IMG/VR virus record: IMGVR_UViG_3300042562_000315
Span: 1-48,358 of that record
Origin: a virus
Reading direction: 5' to 3' (one strand)
Length of the DNA stretch: 48,358 nucleotides
The stretch's first letter is position 1. Each line of letters opens with the position of its first letter. Below are positions 22,505 to 31,700 of the stretch, piece after piece. The notes beneath the pieces are model-generated. The model was not told the origin of the DNA. It was given only the letters and a program-made list of their open reading frames with translations, and did not search any database. Position numbers and translations under genes: made by a program.

Positions 22505-23683
22505 ATGTCAGAAATTATTAAACAAGAAGGAGACTTCAAAATGCAGAAACCAAGAAAACCTAGAAATTTATCTAAAGAAGATAACATAACAAAGGTTGAT
22601 TTGTCTAAACCTTTAGTAGATCAAGAGGTAATAAAAGTAATTATTCCTAATACAGAAAAAGATGCCGTTCAAGAATCAAGCACAAAGGAAAGCGTGTTAC
22701 GCACAGAACAATCCACAGTGGAATTGCAAGAAGTGGGACAAAGAGACGAAAGGTCCGTTGAAGATGTTATTCAAGAAATCGAAATTACAGAAGTAGACGT
22801 TAAAGAGGTTGAAAAAGAAATTGCACATCACGTACAAGAACAAATAAACACTGGTAAACCATTACCAGAAAACATCGAAAAGCTAGTTACTTTTATGGAA
22901 GAAACTGGTGGAACTATAGATGATTATGCTAGATTAAATACAGATTATTCTTCTGTAGACAACGAAGTGTTATTAAAAGAATATTATAAAAAATCAAGAC
23001 CGCATTTAGATTCTGAAGAAATTGAATTTCTAATGGAAGATGAATTTAGTTATGATGAAGATATTGATGAAGAGCGAGACATCAGAAAGAAAAAACTCGC
23101 TTACAAAGAAGAGGTTGCTAAAGCAAAAAGATTCTTAGAAGATCTTAAATTAAAATATTACGATGAAATCAAGTTGAGGTCAAACGTATCTAAAGATCAA
23201 CAAGAAGCTTTTGAATTTTTCAACCGATATAAGAAGACAGAAGAGCAGAATGCTGAAAGACATGCTAGATTTAAAAGTAATACTAAAGGTTTATTCAACG
23301 GTGAATTCAAAGGTTTTGAATATAATGTCGGAGAAAAACGATTCAGGTATGGAATACAAAATCAAGAGCAGGTCGCAGAGAAACAATCAGACATCAATAA
23401 TTTCTTAGGGAAGTTCCTAGATAAAGAAGGTAATATTATTGATACAAATGGTTATCACAAAGCACTCTACACCGCAACGAACTCAGACAAAATCGCGCAA
23501 CACTTTTATGAACAAGGTAAAGCAGATGCTGTTAAAGAAGTTATAGCTAATTCTAAAAACCCGGGTTCAACACAACCAAGACAAGCTCCTGGTGACGTAT
23601 TTATAAACGGGTTAAAAGTTAAAGCTATTAGTGGTTTTGATTCTTCTAAATTAAGAATACAAACAAAAAAATTTAACAATTAA
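22505..23683 (+). CDS. putative scaffolding protein (392 aa)
   Basis: The protein is highly charged (long Glu/Lys/Asp stretches), predicted to be largely helical and coiled-coil, with the N-terminal 60 residues Lys/Val-rich and a C-terminal basic segment ending SSKLRIQTKKFNN. It stands between portal and major capsid protein, the standard place for a podovirus scaffold. No protease signature was seen. The start at 22505 could be replaced by ATG 22541 (MQKPRKPRN). Confidence 0.75.
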   Translation: MSEIIKQEGDFKMQKPRKPRNLSKEDNITKVDLSKPLVDQEVIKVIIPNTEKDAVQESSTKESVLRTEQSTVELQEVGQRDERSVEDVIQEIEITEVDVKEVEKEIAHHVQEQINTGKPLPENIEKLVTFMEETGGTIDDYARLNTDYSSVDNEVLLKEYYKKSRPHLDSEEIEFLMEDEFSYDEDIDEERDIRKKKLAYKEEVAKAKRFLEDLKLKYYDEIKLRSNVSKDQQEAFEFFNRYKKTEEQNAERHARFKSNTKGLFNGEFKGFEYNVGEKRFRYGIQNQEQVAEKQSDINNFLGKFLDKEGNIIDTNGYHKALYTATNSDKIAQHFYEQGKADAVKEVIANSKNPGSTQPRQAPGDVFINGLKVKAISGFDSSKLRIQTKKFNN

Positions 23684-23694
23684 AATTAACGATT

Positions 23695-25161
23695 ATGTCA
23701 AATGTGACTCCACAATTCGGTTCAATTAAACCGTCTCAAAAACAACAAGCGTTAGAAACAAATTACTTAAACTTCACAAACGGAAGTGGTAATGATTTCG
23801 CGCAACAATATTTACCAGAAGTATACGAAGCTGAAGTAGAGCGTTATGGAAACAGAACTCTTTCTGGATTCTTACGTATGGTTGGTGCTGAAATGCCAAT
23901 GTCTTCTGATCAAGTAGTATGGTCTGAACAAAACAGATTACACATTGCTTACAAAGATGTAACTTGTGCTTCTGCAACAACTTTAACTTTTGTTACTGGT
24001 GGTACTGGTGCTAACTTCGTAAACAACGTAATTTCTGTAGGTCAAACTTTAGTAGTGGCAAGTCCTTCTACTGGAAAAGAACTTAAAGTTTATGTTACAG
24101 CTTCTACTGCTGATGCCGCTACTGGAACAGGTGGTTCTACTAACCCTGCTGTTATCACTGTTAAACCTTATACTCAATTAGATTTGACTACTGGTGCTGG
24201 TAACGTAGTAAACTTTGCTTCTGCAACAGATCTTAAAATCTTTGTATACGGTTCTGAATTCAAAAAAGGAACTACTGATGCAACTATCAACTCTGTAACT
24301 CCATCTTTTACTCAATACAGTAATTCACCTATTATCATCAAAGAAAAATATCAAATCTCAGGATCTGATACTGCTCAGATTGGTTGGGTTGAAGTTGCCA
24401 CTGAAGAAGGAACAAGCGGATACTTATGGTATTTAAAAGCTGAATCTGAAACTCGTCTACGTTTTGAAGATTACTTGGAAATGTCTGTTATTGAAGGTGA
24501 ATTAGTTTCTGGTGGATCTACTTTAACTTCTGCTAACGGATTGAAAGGAACTCAAGGTCTTTTCTCTGCTGTTAAAGAAAGAGGAAATGTTGTAAATAAC
24601 TTTACTGCTGCTGCAGGTTTAAGTGATTTTGATTCAATCTTGAAAAACTTAGATACTCAAGGAGCAATTGAAGAAAACATGTTCTTCTTGAACAGAGCTA
24701 CTTCTCTTGACTTTGATGATATGTTGGCTTCTTTATCTTCTGGCGCTGCTGGAGGTGTTGCTTACGGATTGTTTGAAAACTCTGAGCAAATGGCTTTGAA
24801 CTTAGGTTTCTCTGGATTCCGTAGAGGATCTTACGATTTCTATAAGACTGACTGGAAATACTTGAATGACGCTTCTACTCGTGGAGGTATGGCTAACACA
24901 TCTATCGATGGTATCCTTATCCCTGCTGGAACATCTACAGTATATGACCAACAATTAGGTACTAACATCCGTAGACCATTCTTACACGTGCGTTATAGAG
25001 CTAGTCAAGCTGATGACAGAAGAATGAAAAACTGGATCACTGGATCTGTTGGAGGTGCTTACACTTCTGATCTTGATGCAATGCAAGTACACTTCTTGTC
25101 TGAAAGATGTCTAGTTACTCAAGCTGCTAACAACTTCGTGTTGTTTACTGCTTCAGTATAA
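23695..25161 (+). CDS. major capsid protein (488 aa)
   Basis: The gene directly follows the scaffold and has the size of a podovirus capsid protein with the HK97-type fold. The N-terminus (MSNVTPQFGSIKPSQKQQAL) is helical and acidic/neutral, then comes a long mixed alpha/beta domain with two insertions rich in Gly/Thr/Ser (about 95-190). Codons ending in C or in GCT, GGT, TCT and CGT are more frequent than in neighbouring genes, as expected for the most abundant virion protein. A strong terminator follows at 25174-25202. Assignment rests on gene order, size and expression features. Confidence 0.85.
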   Translation: MSNVTPQFGSIKPSQKQQALETNYLNFTNGSGNDFAQQYLPEVYEAEVERYGNRTLSGFLRMVGAEMPMSSDQVVWSEQNRLHIAYKDVTCASATTLTFVTGGTGANFVNNVISVGQTLVVASPSTGKELKVYVTASTADAATGTGGSTNPAVITVKPYTQLDLTTGAGNVVNFASATDLKIFVYGSEFKKGTTDATINSVTPSFTQYSNSPIIIKEKYQISGSDTAQIGWVEVATEEGTSGYLWYLKAESETRLRFEDYLEMSVIEGELVSGGSTLTSANGLKGTQGLFSAVKERGNVVNNFTAAAGLSDFDSILKNLDTQGAIEENMFFLNRATSLDFDDMLASLSSGAAGGVAYGLFENSEQMALNLGFSGFRRGSYDFYKTDWKYLNDASTRGGMANTSIDGILIPAGTSTVYDQQLGTNIRRPFLHVRYRASQADDRRMKNWITGSVGGAYTSDLDAMQVHFLSERCLVTQAANNFVLFTASV

Positions 25162-25173
25162 AAACCTGGTGAT

Positions 25174-25202
25174 ATTACCCTCGTTGAATTTACGGGGGTA
25201 AT
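25174..25202 (+). terminator. rho-independent terminator after the capsid gene
   Basis: ATTACCCTCGT pairs with ACGGGGGTAAT over 11 bp (one G-U pair) around the loop TGAATTT, followed by TATTACCTTTT. It begins 13 bases after the capsid stop codon. It would let the capsid mRNA be made in excess over downstream tail genes, with some read-through. Confidence 0.75.
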
Positions 25203-25242
25203 TATTACCTTTTAAAAAAAATTTATTAAATTATATTATATT

Positions 25243-26085
25243 ATGCCAATAGCAAAAAAAGAAATTGAAAAAGTTATTGTAACAGAATCTACAGAAGTAG
25301 AAGTTACAACCCAGAAACAAGTTGCCAAAGAAACAAAACCTAGTGCACCTGTGTGGGAAATAAAAGATAGAACATACGTTATATCTGATAGTCATGCTCC
25401 ATTAACTTACACGTTACAAGGTAAGCATACACTTAGATACCCATTATTGTGGTTTGATAAGGTAAAAGGAGAGCAAGAAGAAATAAGATATGCAACTAAT
25501 CAAAATTCGCCTTTAGTTAAAGACCAAAAAGGTCAAGCAACATTAGGTCACATTATATTTGAAAATGGTATTTTGAATGTTCCAAAAGAAAAACAAAATT
25601 TACAAAAATTATTATCACTTTATCACCCAGGTTTAAATGTTAAATATACTGAGTTTGATCCAACAGCAGAAGCTGAAGACGATTTAGATTATTTAGAATT
25701 AGAAGTTGAAGCGATGAATGCTGCTTTTAGTATGGATATTGATGAAGCAGAAGCTATAGTACGTGTCGAAGTTGGTTCTAGAGTAAATAAAATGAGTTCT
25801 AAGGAGATTAAAAGAGATTTGCTACTATTCGCTAGAAGAAATCCTTCTTTGTTCTTAGAATTAGCTAATGATGATAATGTACAATTAAGAAACTTAGCAA
25901 TTAGAGCTACAGAATCTAATATTATAAAACTATCTCACGATCAACGTACATTTATGTGGGGAGAGAATGATAGAAAATTAATGACAGTGCCGTTTGATGA
26001 AAATCCATACTCAGCAATGGCGGCTTTCTTTAAGACAGATGAAGGCGTACAAGTCTTTAAGTCTATAGAGAAAAAACTTAAATAA
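25243..26085 (+). CDS. conserved hypothetical head/neck protein (280 aa)
   Basis: The N-terminal 40 residues are polar and basic/acidic; a beta domain around YVISDSHAPLTYTLQGKHTL (residues 46-65) is followed by FENGILNVPKEKQNLQKL and a long helical part (about 145-215). The ending has DRKLMTVPFDENPYSAMAAF. I recall a similar pattern in proteins next to the capsid gene of marine phages, with no assigned function. It lies between two terminators, so it forms its own transcription step. A head completion or minor capsid role is inferred. Confidence 0.6.
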   Translation: MPIAKKEIEKVIVTESTEVEVTTQKQVAKETKPSAPVWEIKDRTYVISDSHAPLTYTLQGKHTLRYPLLWFDKVKGEQEEIRYATNQNSPLVKDQKGQATLGHIIFENGILNVPKEKQNLQKLLSLYHPGLNVKYTEFDPTAEAEDDLDYLELEVEAMNAAFSMDIDEAEAIVRVEVGSRVNKMSSKEIKRDLLLFARRNPSLFLELANDDNVQLRNLAIRATESNIIKLSHDQRTFMWGENDRKLMTVPFDENPYSAMAAFFKTDEGVQVFKSIEKKLK

Positions 26086-26102
26086 CATGTAATATTAATA
26101 TC

Positions 26103-26140
26103 TAGGCGGTTATTGTAATTAAAACTGCAATAACTGCCTA
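26103..26140 (+). terminator. rho-independent-like hairpin before the connector genes
   Basis: TAGGCGGTTATTG pairs with CAATAACTGCCTA over 13 bp (one G-U pair), with a 12-base loop. No clear T-run follows (AATATTATAA), so it may be a partial attenuator or an mRNA-stabilising element. It lies 17 bases after the stop of the preceding gene. Confidence 0.6.
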
Positions 26141-26162
26141 AATATTATAATAAATATAACAA

Positions 26163-26942
26163 ATGGCAGTAAACGTAGACACAGTTTATAAAACAGTTTT
26201 ATCTATAATAAACAAAGAGCAGCGTGGTTACATGACTCCTCAAGAGTTTAATAGAACAGCGGCACAAGTGCAGTTAGAAATATTTGAACAATATTTTGAT
26301 GATTTAAATCAACAATTAAGAGTCAGTCAAAGTGACTACGAATATTCTGACAGAGTTGTTGAGATTGATCAGAAGATGTCTATATTTAAAACAACAGGAC
26401 TTTGTACTTACGTATCTAATGTGGCTGGCAGTTATTTTACTCTGCCAACAACTGACATATACGGTGTTACAAGTTCACTTTATAGACTTGGTACATTAGC
26501 ATATAAAAATGTATACGGCCAACAAATAGGACCATTAGAAGAGTTACAAAAATACGAATTTTATTACATACAAAATTCTAGACTTACAGCATCAACTACA
26601 ATTAACCCTACATTCTTTAGAGAATCTAATAGAGTTGTTGTTGCTCCAAGTTCTATAACTGGCAATACTTCTATAATTGCTAACTATATTAGAAAACCAC
26701 TAGATCCTATATGGGGTTTTACAATTGGTACACGAGGTCAATACATATATAACCCAAGTCCTTATAATCCACTTTCAGTACCTGTACCAACTGGTTCTAG
26801 AAACTTTGAACTACACGAGTCTGAACAGACAAGATTAATTATAAAAATATTAGTATACGCAGGTATAATAATAAAAGATCCTCAAATCGTACAAGCCGCA
26901 GCTCAACAAGCACAATCAGAAGAAGTAAACTCAAAAAGCTAA
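26163..26942 (+). CDS. head-tail connector (gp11-like tail tubular A) protein (259 aa)
   Basis: The N-terminal helices (VDTVYKTVLSIINKEQRGYM, QEFNRTAAQVQLEIFEQYFD) and a C-terminal helix (HESEQTRLIIKILVYAGIII) surround a beta region, the layout of adaptor/tail tubular A proteins. It is the first of two connector genes between the capsid module and the nozzle. It would bind under the portal. Identification is by order and fold pattern; no search was done. Confidence 0.65.
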   Translation: MAVNVDTVYKTVLSIINKEQRGYMTPQEFNRTAAQVQLEIFEQYFDDLNQQLRVSQSDYEYSDRVVEIDQKMSIFKTTGLCTYVSNVAGSYFTLPTTDIYGVTSSLYRLGTLAYKNVYGQQIGPLEELQKYEFYYIQNSRLTASTTINPTFFRESNRVVVAPSSITGNTSIIANYIRKPLDPIWGFTIGTRGQYIYNPSPYNPLSVPVPTGSRNFELHESEQTRLIIKILVYAGIIIKDPQIVQAAAQQAQSEEVNSKS

Positions 26943-26949
26943 ATAGAAC

Positions 26950-28182
26950 ATGCCAACACCTAACAATGGTTTAATAACCGAAACTAATAGACAGTACTAC
27001 GAAGGAGCACAAGGTTTTATAGCCGACGGAGTTACGACTAGTTTTTTAACAACATTTGATACTAATTTAGTTTTTAGAAGTTATAACCCGGCAGACGAAG
27101 TATATGTTTTAAACAACTTTAAATTATATACTAGTCCAAATGGTTATCCTGGAACGTTTACTGAATACGTAAGCAATTATTCGGTTATTGGTAATACAAT
27201 AACTACAGCAGCGACTTTAGCTGATGGTATTTATGTTGTTGTCCAGTTAAAGTCTTTAAGTGGCGGTAATTATGGGGACGTCGATGATGCTGATAGTTAC
27301 GCTTATGGTAATACAGTAGAAGAAAATTATGGATCGTATGCTTATATATCTTTAAATGACTTGATTGATAATTTCATGATTGCTTATGTAGGTAATGGAA
27401 AATTAATTAGTTCTGCAAAAAAGACAGACATTATATTCCATGCTAAACGAGGTATGCAAGAATTTAGTTATGATACATTAAGGAGTATTAAGTCTCAAGA
27501 ACTAACAGTACCTTATAATTTAAGTGTCGTAATACCTCAAGACTATGTAAACTACGTTAAAATTTCTCGAATAGATCATCATGGTGTAAAACATCCATTG
27601 TATCCAACAAATAATCTTACTGTAAGTACTTATGAAAATCCAGTACAAGACACGGAAGGAGTTCCAACGCAGGACAATTTTAATACCAATATTGAGGGTA
27701 CATCGATTACTGAAGAAAGATGGAAAAGAAATAATTCCGGTCAGTTATCCTTTGATTCTGGAAATTTTGTAGGCGATTGGTATAATGGCGATATGTGGGT
27801 GCAAAGTGCTGCTTATGGCAGAAGATACGGTATGGACCCACAATACGCTAATATGAATGGTTATTTCACAATGAATGACAGAGAGGGTAAAATATCTTTT
27901 AGCAGTAACTTAATAGATAGACTAATAGTATTAGAATATATTTCAGATGGGTTAGCTTATGATTTAGATACAAAAGTGCCTAAGTTAGCAGAAGAAGCTA
28001 TGTATGCTCATATTTTGCATGCGGTAATATCAACTAGAGCAAACCAACCTGAGTATTTAGTACAAAGATTAAAACAAGAAAGATTTGCTAAATTAAGAAA
28101 TGCCAAAATAAGATTGTCTAATATAAAACTTGAAGAAATATCTCAAGTTTTAAGAGGTCAATCAAAATGGATTAAACACTAA
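26950..28182 (+). CDS. tail tube/adaptor protein (410 aa)
   Basis: The gene begins eight bases after the connector gene. The N-terminal half is beta-rich (SFLTTFDTNLVFRSYNPADE, VYVLNNFKLY); the C-terminal half has long helices (KLAEEAMYAHILHAVISTR, QRLKQERFAKLRNAKIRL). It fits the second ring or tubular protein of a short tail. It holds conserved-looking motifs DDADSYAYG and YVNYVKISRIDHHGVKH. Assignment rests on gene order and composition. Confidence 0.65.
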   Translation: MPTPNNGLITETNRQYYEGAQGFIADGVTTSFLTTFDTNLVFRSYNPADEVYVLNNFKLYTSPNGYPGTFTEYVSNYSVIGNTITTAATLADGIYVVVQLKSLSGGNYGDVDDADSYAYGNTVEENYGSYAYISLNDLIDNFMIAYVGNGKLISSAKKTDIIFHAKRGMQEFSYDTLRSIKSQELTVPYNLSVVIPQDYVNYVKISRIDHHGVKHPLYPTNNLTVSTYENPVQDTEGVPTQDNFNTNIEGTSITEERWKRNNSGQLSFDSGNFVGDWYNGDMWVQSAAYGRRYGMDPQYANMNGYFTMNDREGKISFSSNLIDRLIVLEYISDGLAYDLDTKVPKLAEEAMYAHILHAVISTRANQPEYLVQRLKQERFAKLRNAKIRLSNIKLEEISQVLRGQSKWIKH

Positions 28183-28186
28183 TTAT

Positions 28187-31100
28187 ATGGCAGAAATTAA
28201 AAATAATTTTCTAAGTTCAAAAATGAACCAGGACATTGATGATAGATTAATGCCTAACAATGAATACCGATCTGCTATAAATTTACAGATAAACAGGTCA
28301 GAAGGTTCAGACGTTGGTACATTACAAAATGTACTAGGTAATAAATTAACGGTAGACTTTAATGCATTAGCTGGTATAGTTGATCCAACTCCTAAATTAG
28401 AATCTATAGGTGTATTAACTGATGATTCAAATAATAATATATACGTATTCTTAACTAATTATAATGGAACAATATATAGTACAACAGCAAAGAATTATGT
28501 ATATGTGTATAATGAATTACAAAATACAACTCAATTACTAATTAGTGGTTCGTTTTTAAACTTTTCTACTCAATTTCCAATATATGGTATAAATTTAATA
28601 GAGAACTTATTGTTCTGGACTGATAATAGAAACCAACCAAGAAGAATAAATGTACAAAAAGCATCTACTAATGCCAATTATTATACAAATGAAGAGCAAA
28701 TATCAGTTGCTAGACTAAGTCCTTTATATACCCCAGAACTTTTTAAATATTCTGACTTTAATATACCACTTTTAACTTCTGGTGCAGTCGGTGTTGTCTC
28801 TGGAACTGGACCTTATACCGCAACAATTACTCCATCGCCTGTCTTTGCGTCAAGTTTATTAACTGTTGGCATGACTGTTTATGCGACTCCAGGTACATCT
28901 TCTTTTACTAGCGGTGTGGTTACAAGTATAACTACATCTGGTAGTAATGTAGCGTCATTCGTTGTGTCTTCTATAGTAATTTTCACTACTGGTAATGTAT
29001 CTTCATTAGATTTAAAACAATATGAGACTTCTATGTATGATGTTGTCAGCGAATTTTTACCTGACGGAACTACTGACAACCCTTATTTAATAGATCCATA
29101 CGCTGGAGATCCAGCTTACTTAGAAAGTAGGTATGTTAGATTTAGTTATAGATATAAATTTGAAGATGGTGAATATTCTATAATGGCTCCATTTACGCAA
29201 ATAGCTTATATACCTAAACAAGATGGTTACTTTTTATACGATACAGATCCTGTTGTAAACGATGAAGAGAGTACTTATCGAAGTACTATAGTTAGTTTTA
29301 TGCAAAATAAAGTTAATAATATACTTTTGCAAATAGCAATGCCTTATTTACCAATTCCAATAATTACACCTCCATCAACTGTACAACAATTTATTCCGTG
29401 TCCTGCTAATGAATTAAATTCCATATACAAGATAGTAGAGATAGAGATACTTTATAAAGAAGCAGACAGTATTGTGGTTAGTGTAGTTGACTCTATACCT
29501 ACAATACCTGATGCTAGTAAAGGTGTATTATATTTTTGGAATACAGACGATGTTGTTTATAATTATAATTATCAATCTAAAAAGCCATTTAAAACTTTAC
29601 CAGAACGAGATGTTATAAGGGTAAATGATATAACTCCTGTTAAAGCGTTGAGTCAAGAGGTTGCTGGAAATAGAGTTATATATGGTAATTATCAAGATAA
29701 GTTTTCATATCCAAAATACTTAGATTATAATGTAGGTGTTAGTACTAAATTTGACTTTGGATTTTTACAAAATCAAGGAACTAGTATTGTAGAATATCCA
29801 AATCATTCAGTTAAACAAAATAGAAATTACCAGGTAGGAATTATACTAGGTGATAAATTCGGTAGAGAATCAGGTGTTATATTATCAGATTTAATTAATA
29901 TTGCTGATTCTGGTTTATTTGGAGCATCTTCTTTATACGCTCCATATATAGGTATTGGAGACATTTTACCATCGACATGGCCAGGTAACTCGTTAAAAAT
30001 ACTGTTTAATAATACAATATCTCCTACTGGTCCTGACTTAGTATCAAATTGGCCTGGTTTATATAATGGAGATAAAAATAGTGCTTCTTATAATCCAACT
30101 GGTTGGTATTCATATAAGATAGTAGTTAAACAGACTGAACAAGATTATTACAATGTTTATTTACCTGGAGTAATGGCTGCTTATCCTGGAACAGCACCTG
30201 CTCCTGGTCCAACTACAGAATTAGGTAAAACATCGCATACAGTATTGATTAATGATAATATAAATAAAGTGCCTAGGGATTTATCTGAGGTAGGACCTGC
30301 TCAAAAGCAATTTAGAAGTAGTATTATTTTATATCCAAGAGTTAATAATAATACAGAACTTTATAATAACGAACAATACTATCCTGATAATACATACGCT
30401 TTCGCTAGTACAATAGCTACAAATAATTCTTTATTTTTTCCTAACGGAGTCTATCCAGTGTCACCAGATCCTGGGTTTGCAGAATTTTATCAAATTGATT
30501 CTGATCCATTGATAGCTAGAATTTCAACTGTAGCTGAGTTAGGAGTAATAGCAACTTCAAGCGTGATAAATTTAGCAGTTTATGAAACAAGACCTATAGA
30601 ATCAAAACTTGATATATATTGGGAAACATCTACAACTGGACTAATAAGCGATTTGAATACCGCGATACAATTAGGATCTGACGAAAGTATAGCTAGTTTA
30701 TCAGGTTGGACTTTTGAATTACTTGAATCTTCTTCACCTGAAACTATGGTTTCTGGAGATGGATTTGTTTTTAGAGATGTTTTAGGAGTGGAGATAACGC
30801 CTGATAATGTTGAAATAGTTTCAGTATTTACTCTTACAGGTGTTAACGTAACTAGTAAATTTACTATAGATGATACTGATAGTCCAATATATAAGATAAA
30901 AACTGCACCTGGAGCTTATTTTTACTATGGGTTTAATGCTGTTAATGCTGAATCGTATGAATTTAACATCATAGCTAGTATTGGTTCACCAGTAGTATCT
31001 GAAAATTTTATACGTACTGGTAATCTAACAAACGTATCTCCTACAATAGATGAAGATCCTGCAATACCAAATCCAATAATTAAAACTACTGGTGAAATAA

Positions 31101-31657
31101 ACGTGTATCAATTTAACGGTGTAAATGGTTCTAATCCTGCTGGTGGCAATAGTACTGCAGATTTAACTTGGAGTGTTACTGGCAATCCAATATTTACAAT
31201 AACAAGTGGCGGGTTATTACGAAACCTTAGTGGTTCTGCATCAGGAACATATAACTTAACAGTAACATTGACAGATGCAGGAGGAGCTACTGATTCTATT
31301 AATATAGTTGTTCAATATCCATTAATACAATCATTCATAATTGACGGTGATACTGAAATATGTGTAGTTTCTCCTGGAGGATATGTAGAGACATTTGGTA
31401 CTATTGAAGTATCAGGAAATGGGTGGTTTGCTAGAGTATATGCAGATGCTAATTACGATACCGAGCAAGGATACGTTGAATTAGAACTTACTCCAGTACC
31501 GTCTGGAACTACAATATTAGTATATGAAAGTTATGATTTTGGATTATTAACAGGTAATTCTCCTGTATCTATTCCATCTGGTTCTTATTCATATAGATTA
31601 GGTGTTCAAATGATAAATGGAGGTGGTTGTGGTAGATTTGAAGCTTATGATGAATAA
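28187..31657 (+). CDS. tail nozzle/stabilisation protein, N-terminal part (1156 aa)
   Basis: The start has NNFLSSKMNQDIDDRLMPNN and NEYRSAINLQINRSEGSDVG, a signature of the large 'stabilisation' or nozzle proteins of marine and crAss-like podoviruses (from memory). Most of the protein is beta-rich, as expected for a propeller-like nozzle. Residues about 960-1050 form an Ig/cadherin-like domain (GEINVYQFNG, SGTYNLTVTLTDAGG), perhaps a host-contact module. The next gene encodes what looks like the second half of the same protein, so a single ancestral polypeptide may have been split. Confidence 0.75.
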   Translation: MAEIKNNFLSSKMNQDIDDRLMPNNEYRSAINLQINRSEGSDVGTLQNVLGNKLTVDFNALAGIVDPTPKLESIGVLTDDSNNNIYVFLTNYNGTIYSTTAKNYVYVYNELQNTTQLLISGSFLNFSTQFPIYGINLIENLLFWTDNRNQPRRINVQKASTNANYYTNEEQISVARLSPLYTPELFKYSDFNIPLLTSGAVGVVSGTGPYTATITPSPVFASSLLTVGMTVYATPGTSSFTSGVVTSITTSGSNVASFVVSSIVIFTTGNVSSLDLKQYETSMYDVVSEFLPDGTTDNPYLIDPYAGDPAYLESRYVRFSYRYKFEDGEYSIMAPFTQIAYIPKQDGYFLYDTDPVVNDEESTYRSTIVSFMQNKVNNILLQIAMPYLPIPIITPPSTVQQFIPCPANELNSIYKIVEIEILYKEADSIVVSVVDSIPTIPDASKGVLYFWNTDDVVYNYNYQSKKPFKTLPERDVIRVNDITPVKALSQEVAGNRVIYGNYQDKFSYPKYLDYNVGVSTKFDFGFLQNQGTSIVEYPNHSVKQNRNYQVGIILGDKFGRESGVILSDLINIADSGLFGASSLYAPYIGIGDILPSTWPGNSLKILFNNTISPTGPDLVSNWPGLYNGDKNSASYNPTGWYSYKIVVKQTEQDYYNVYLPGVMAAYPGTAPAPGPTTELGKTSHTVLINDNINKVPRDLSEVGPAQKQFRSSIILYPRVNNNTELYNNEQYYPDNTYAFASTIATNNSLFFPNGVYPVSPDPGFAEFYQIDSDPLIARISTVAELGVIATSSVINLAVYETRPIESKLDIYWETSTTGLISDLNTAIQLGSDESIASLSGWTFELLESSSPETMVSGDGFVFRDVLGVEITPDNVEIVSVFTLTGVNVTSKFTIDDTDSPIYKIKTAPGAYFYYGFNAVNAESYEFNIIASIGSPVVSENFIRTGNLTNVSPTIDEDPAIPNPIIKTTGEINVYQFNGVNGSNPAGGNSTADLTWSVTGNPIFTITSGGLLRNLSGSASGTYNLTVTLTDAGGATDSINIVVQYPLIQSFIIDGDTEICVVSPGGYVETFGTIEVSGNGWFARVYADANYDTEQGYVELELTPVPSGTTILVYESYDFGLLTGNSPVSIPSGSYSYRLGVQMINGGGCGRFEAYDE

Positions 31658-31700
31658 TATAAAATAGTAAATGAATTAATAAATAAGTGATAATAAATAC

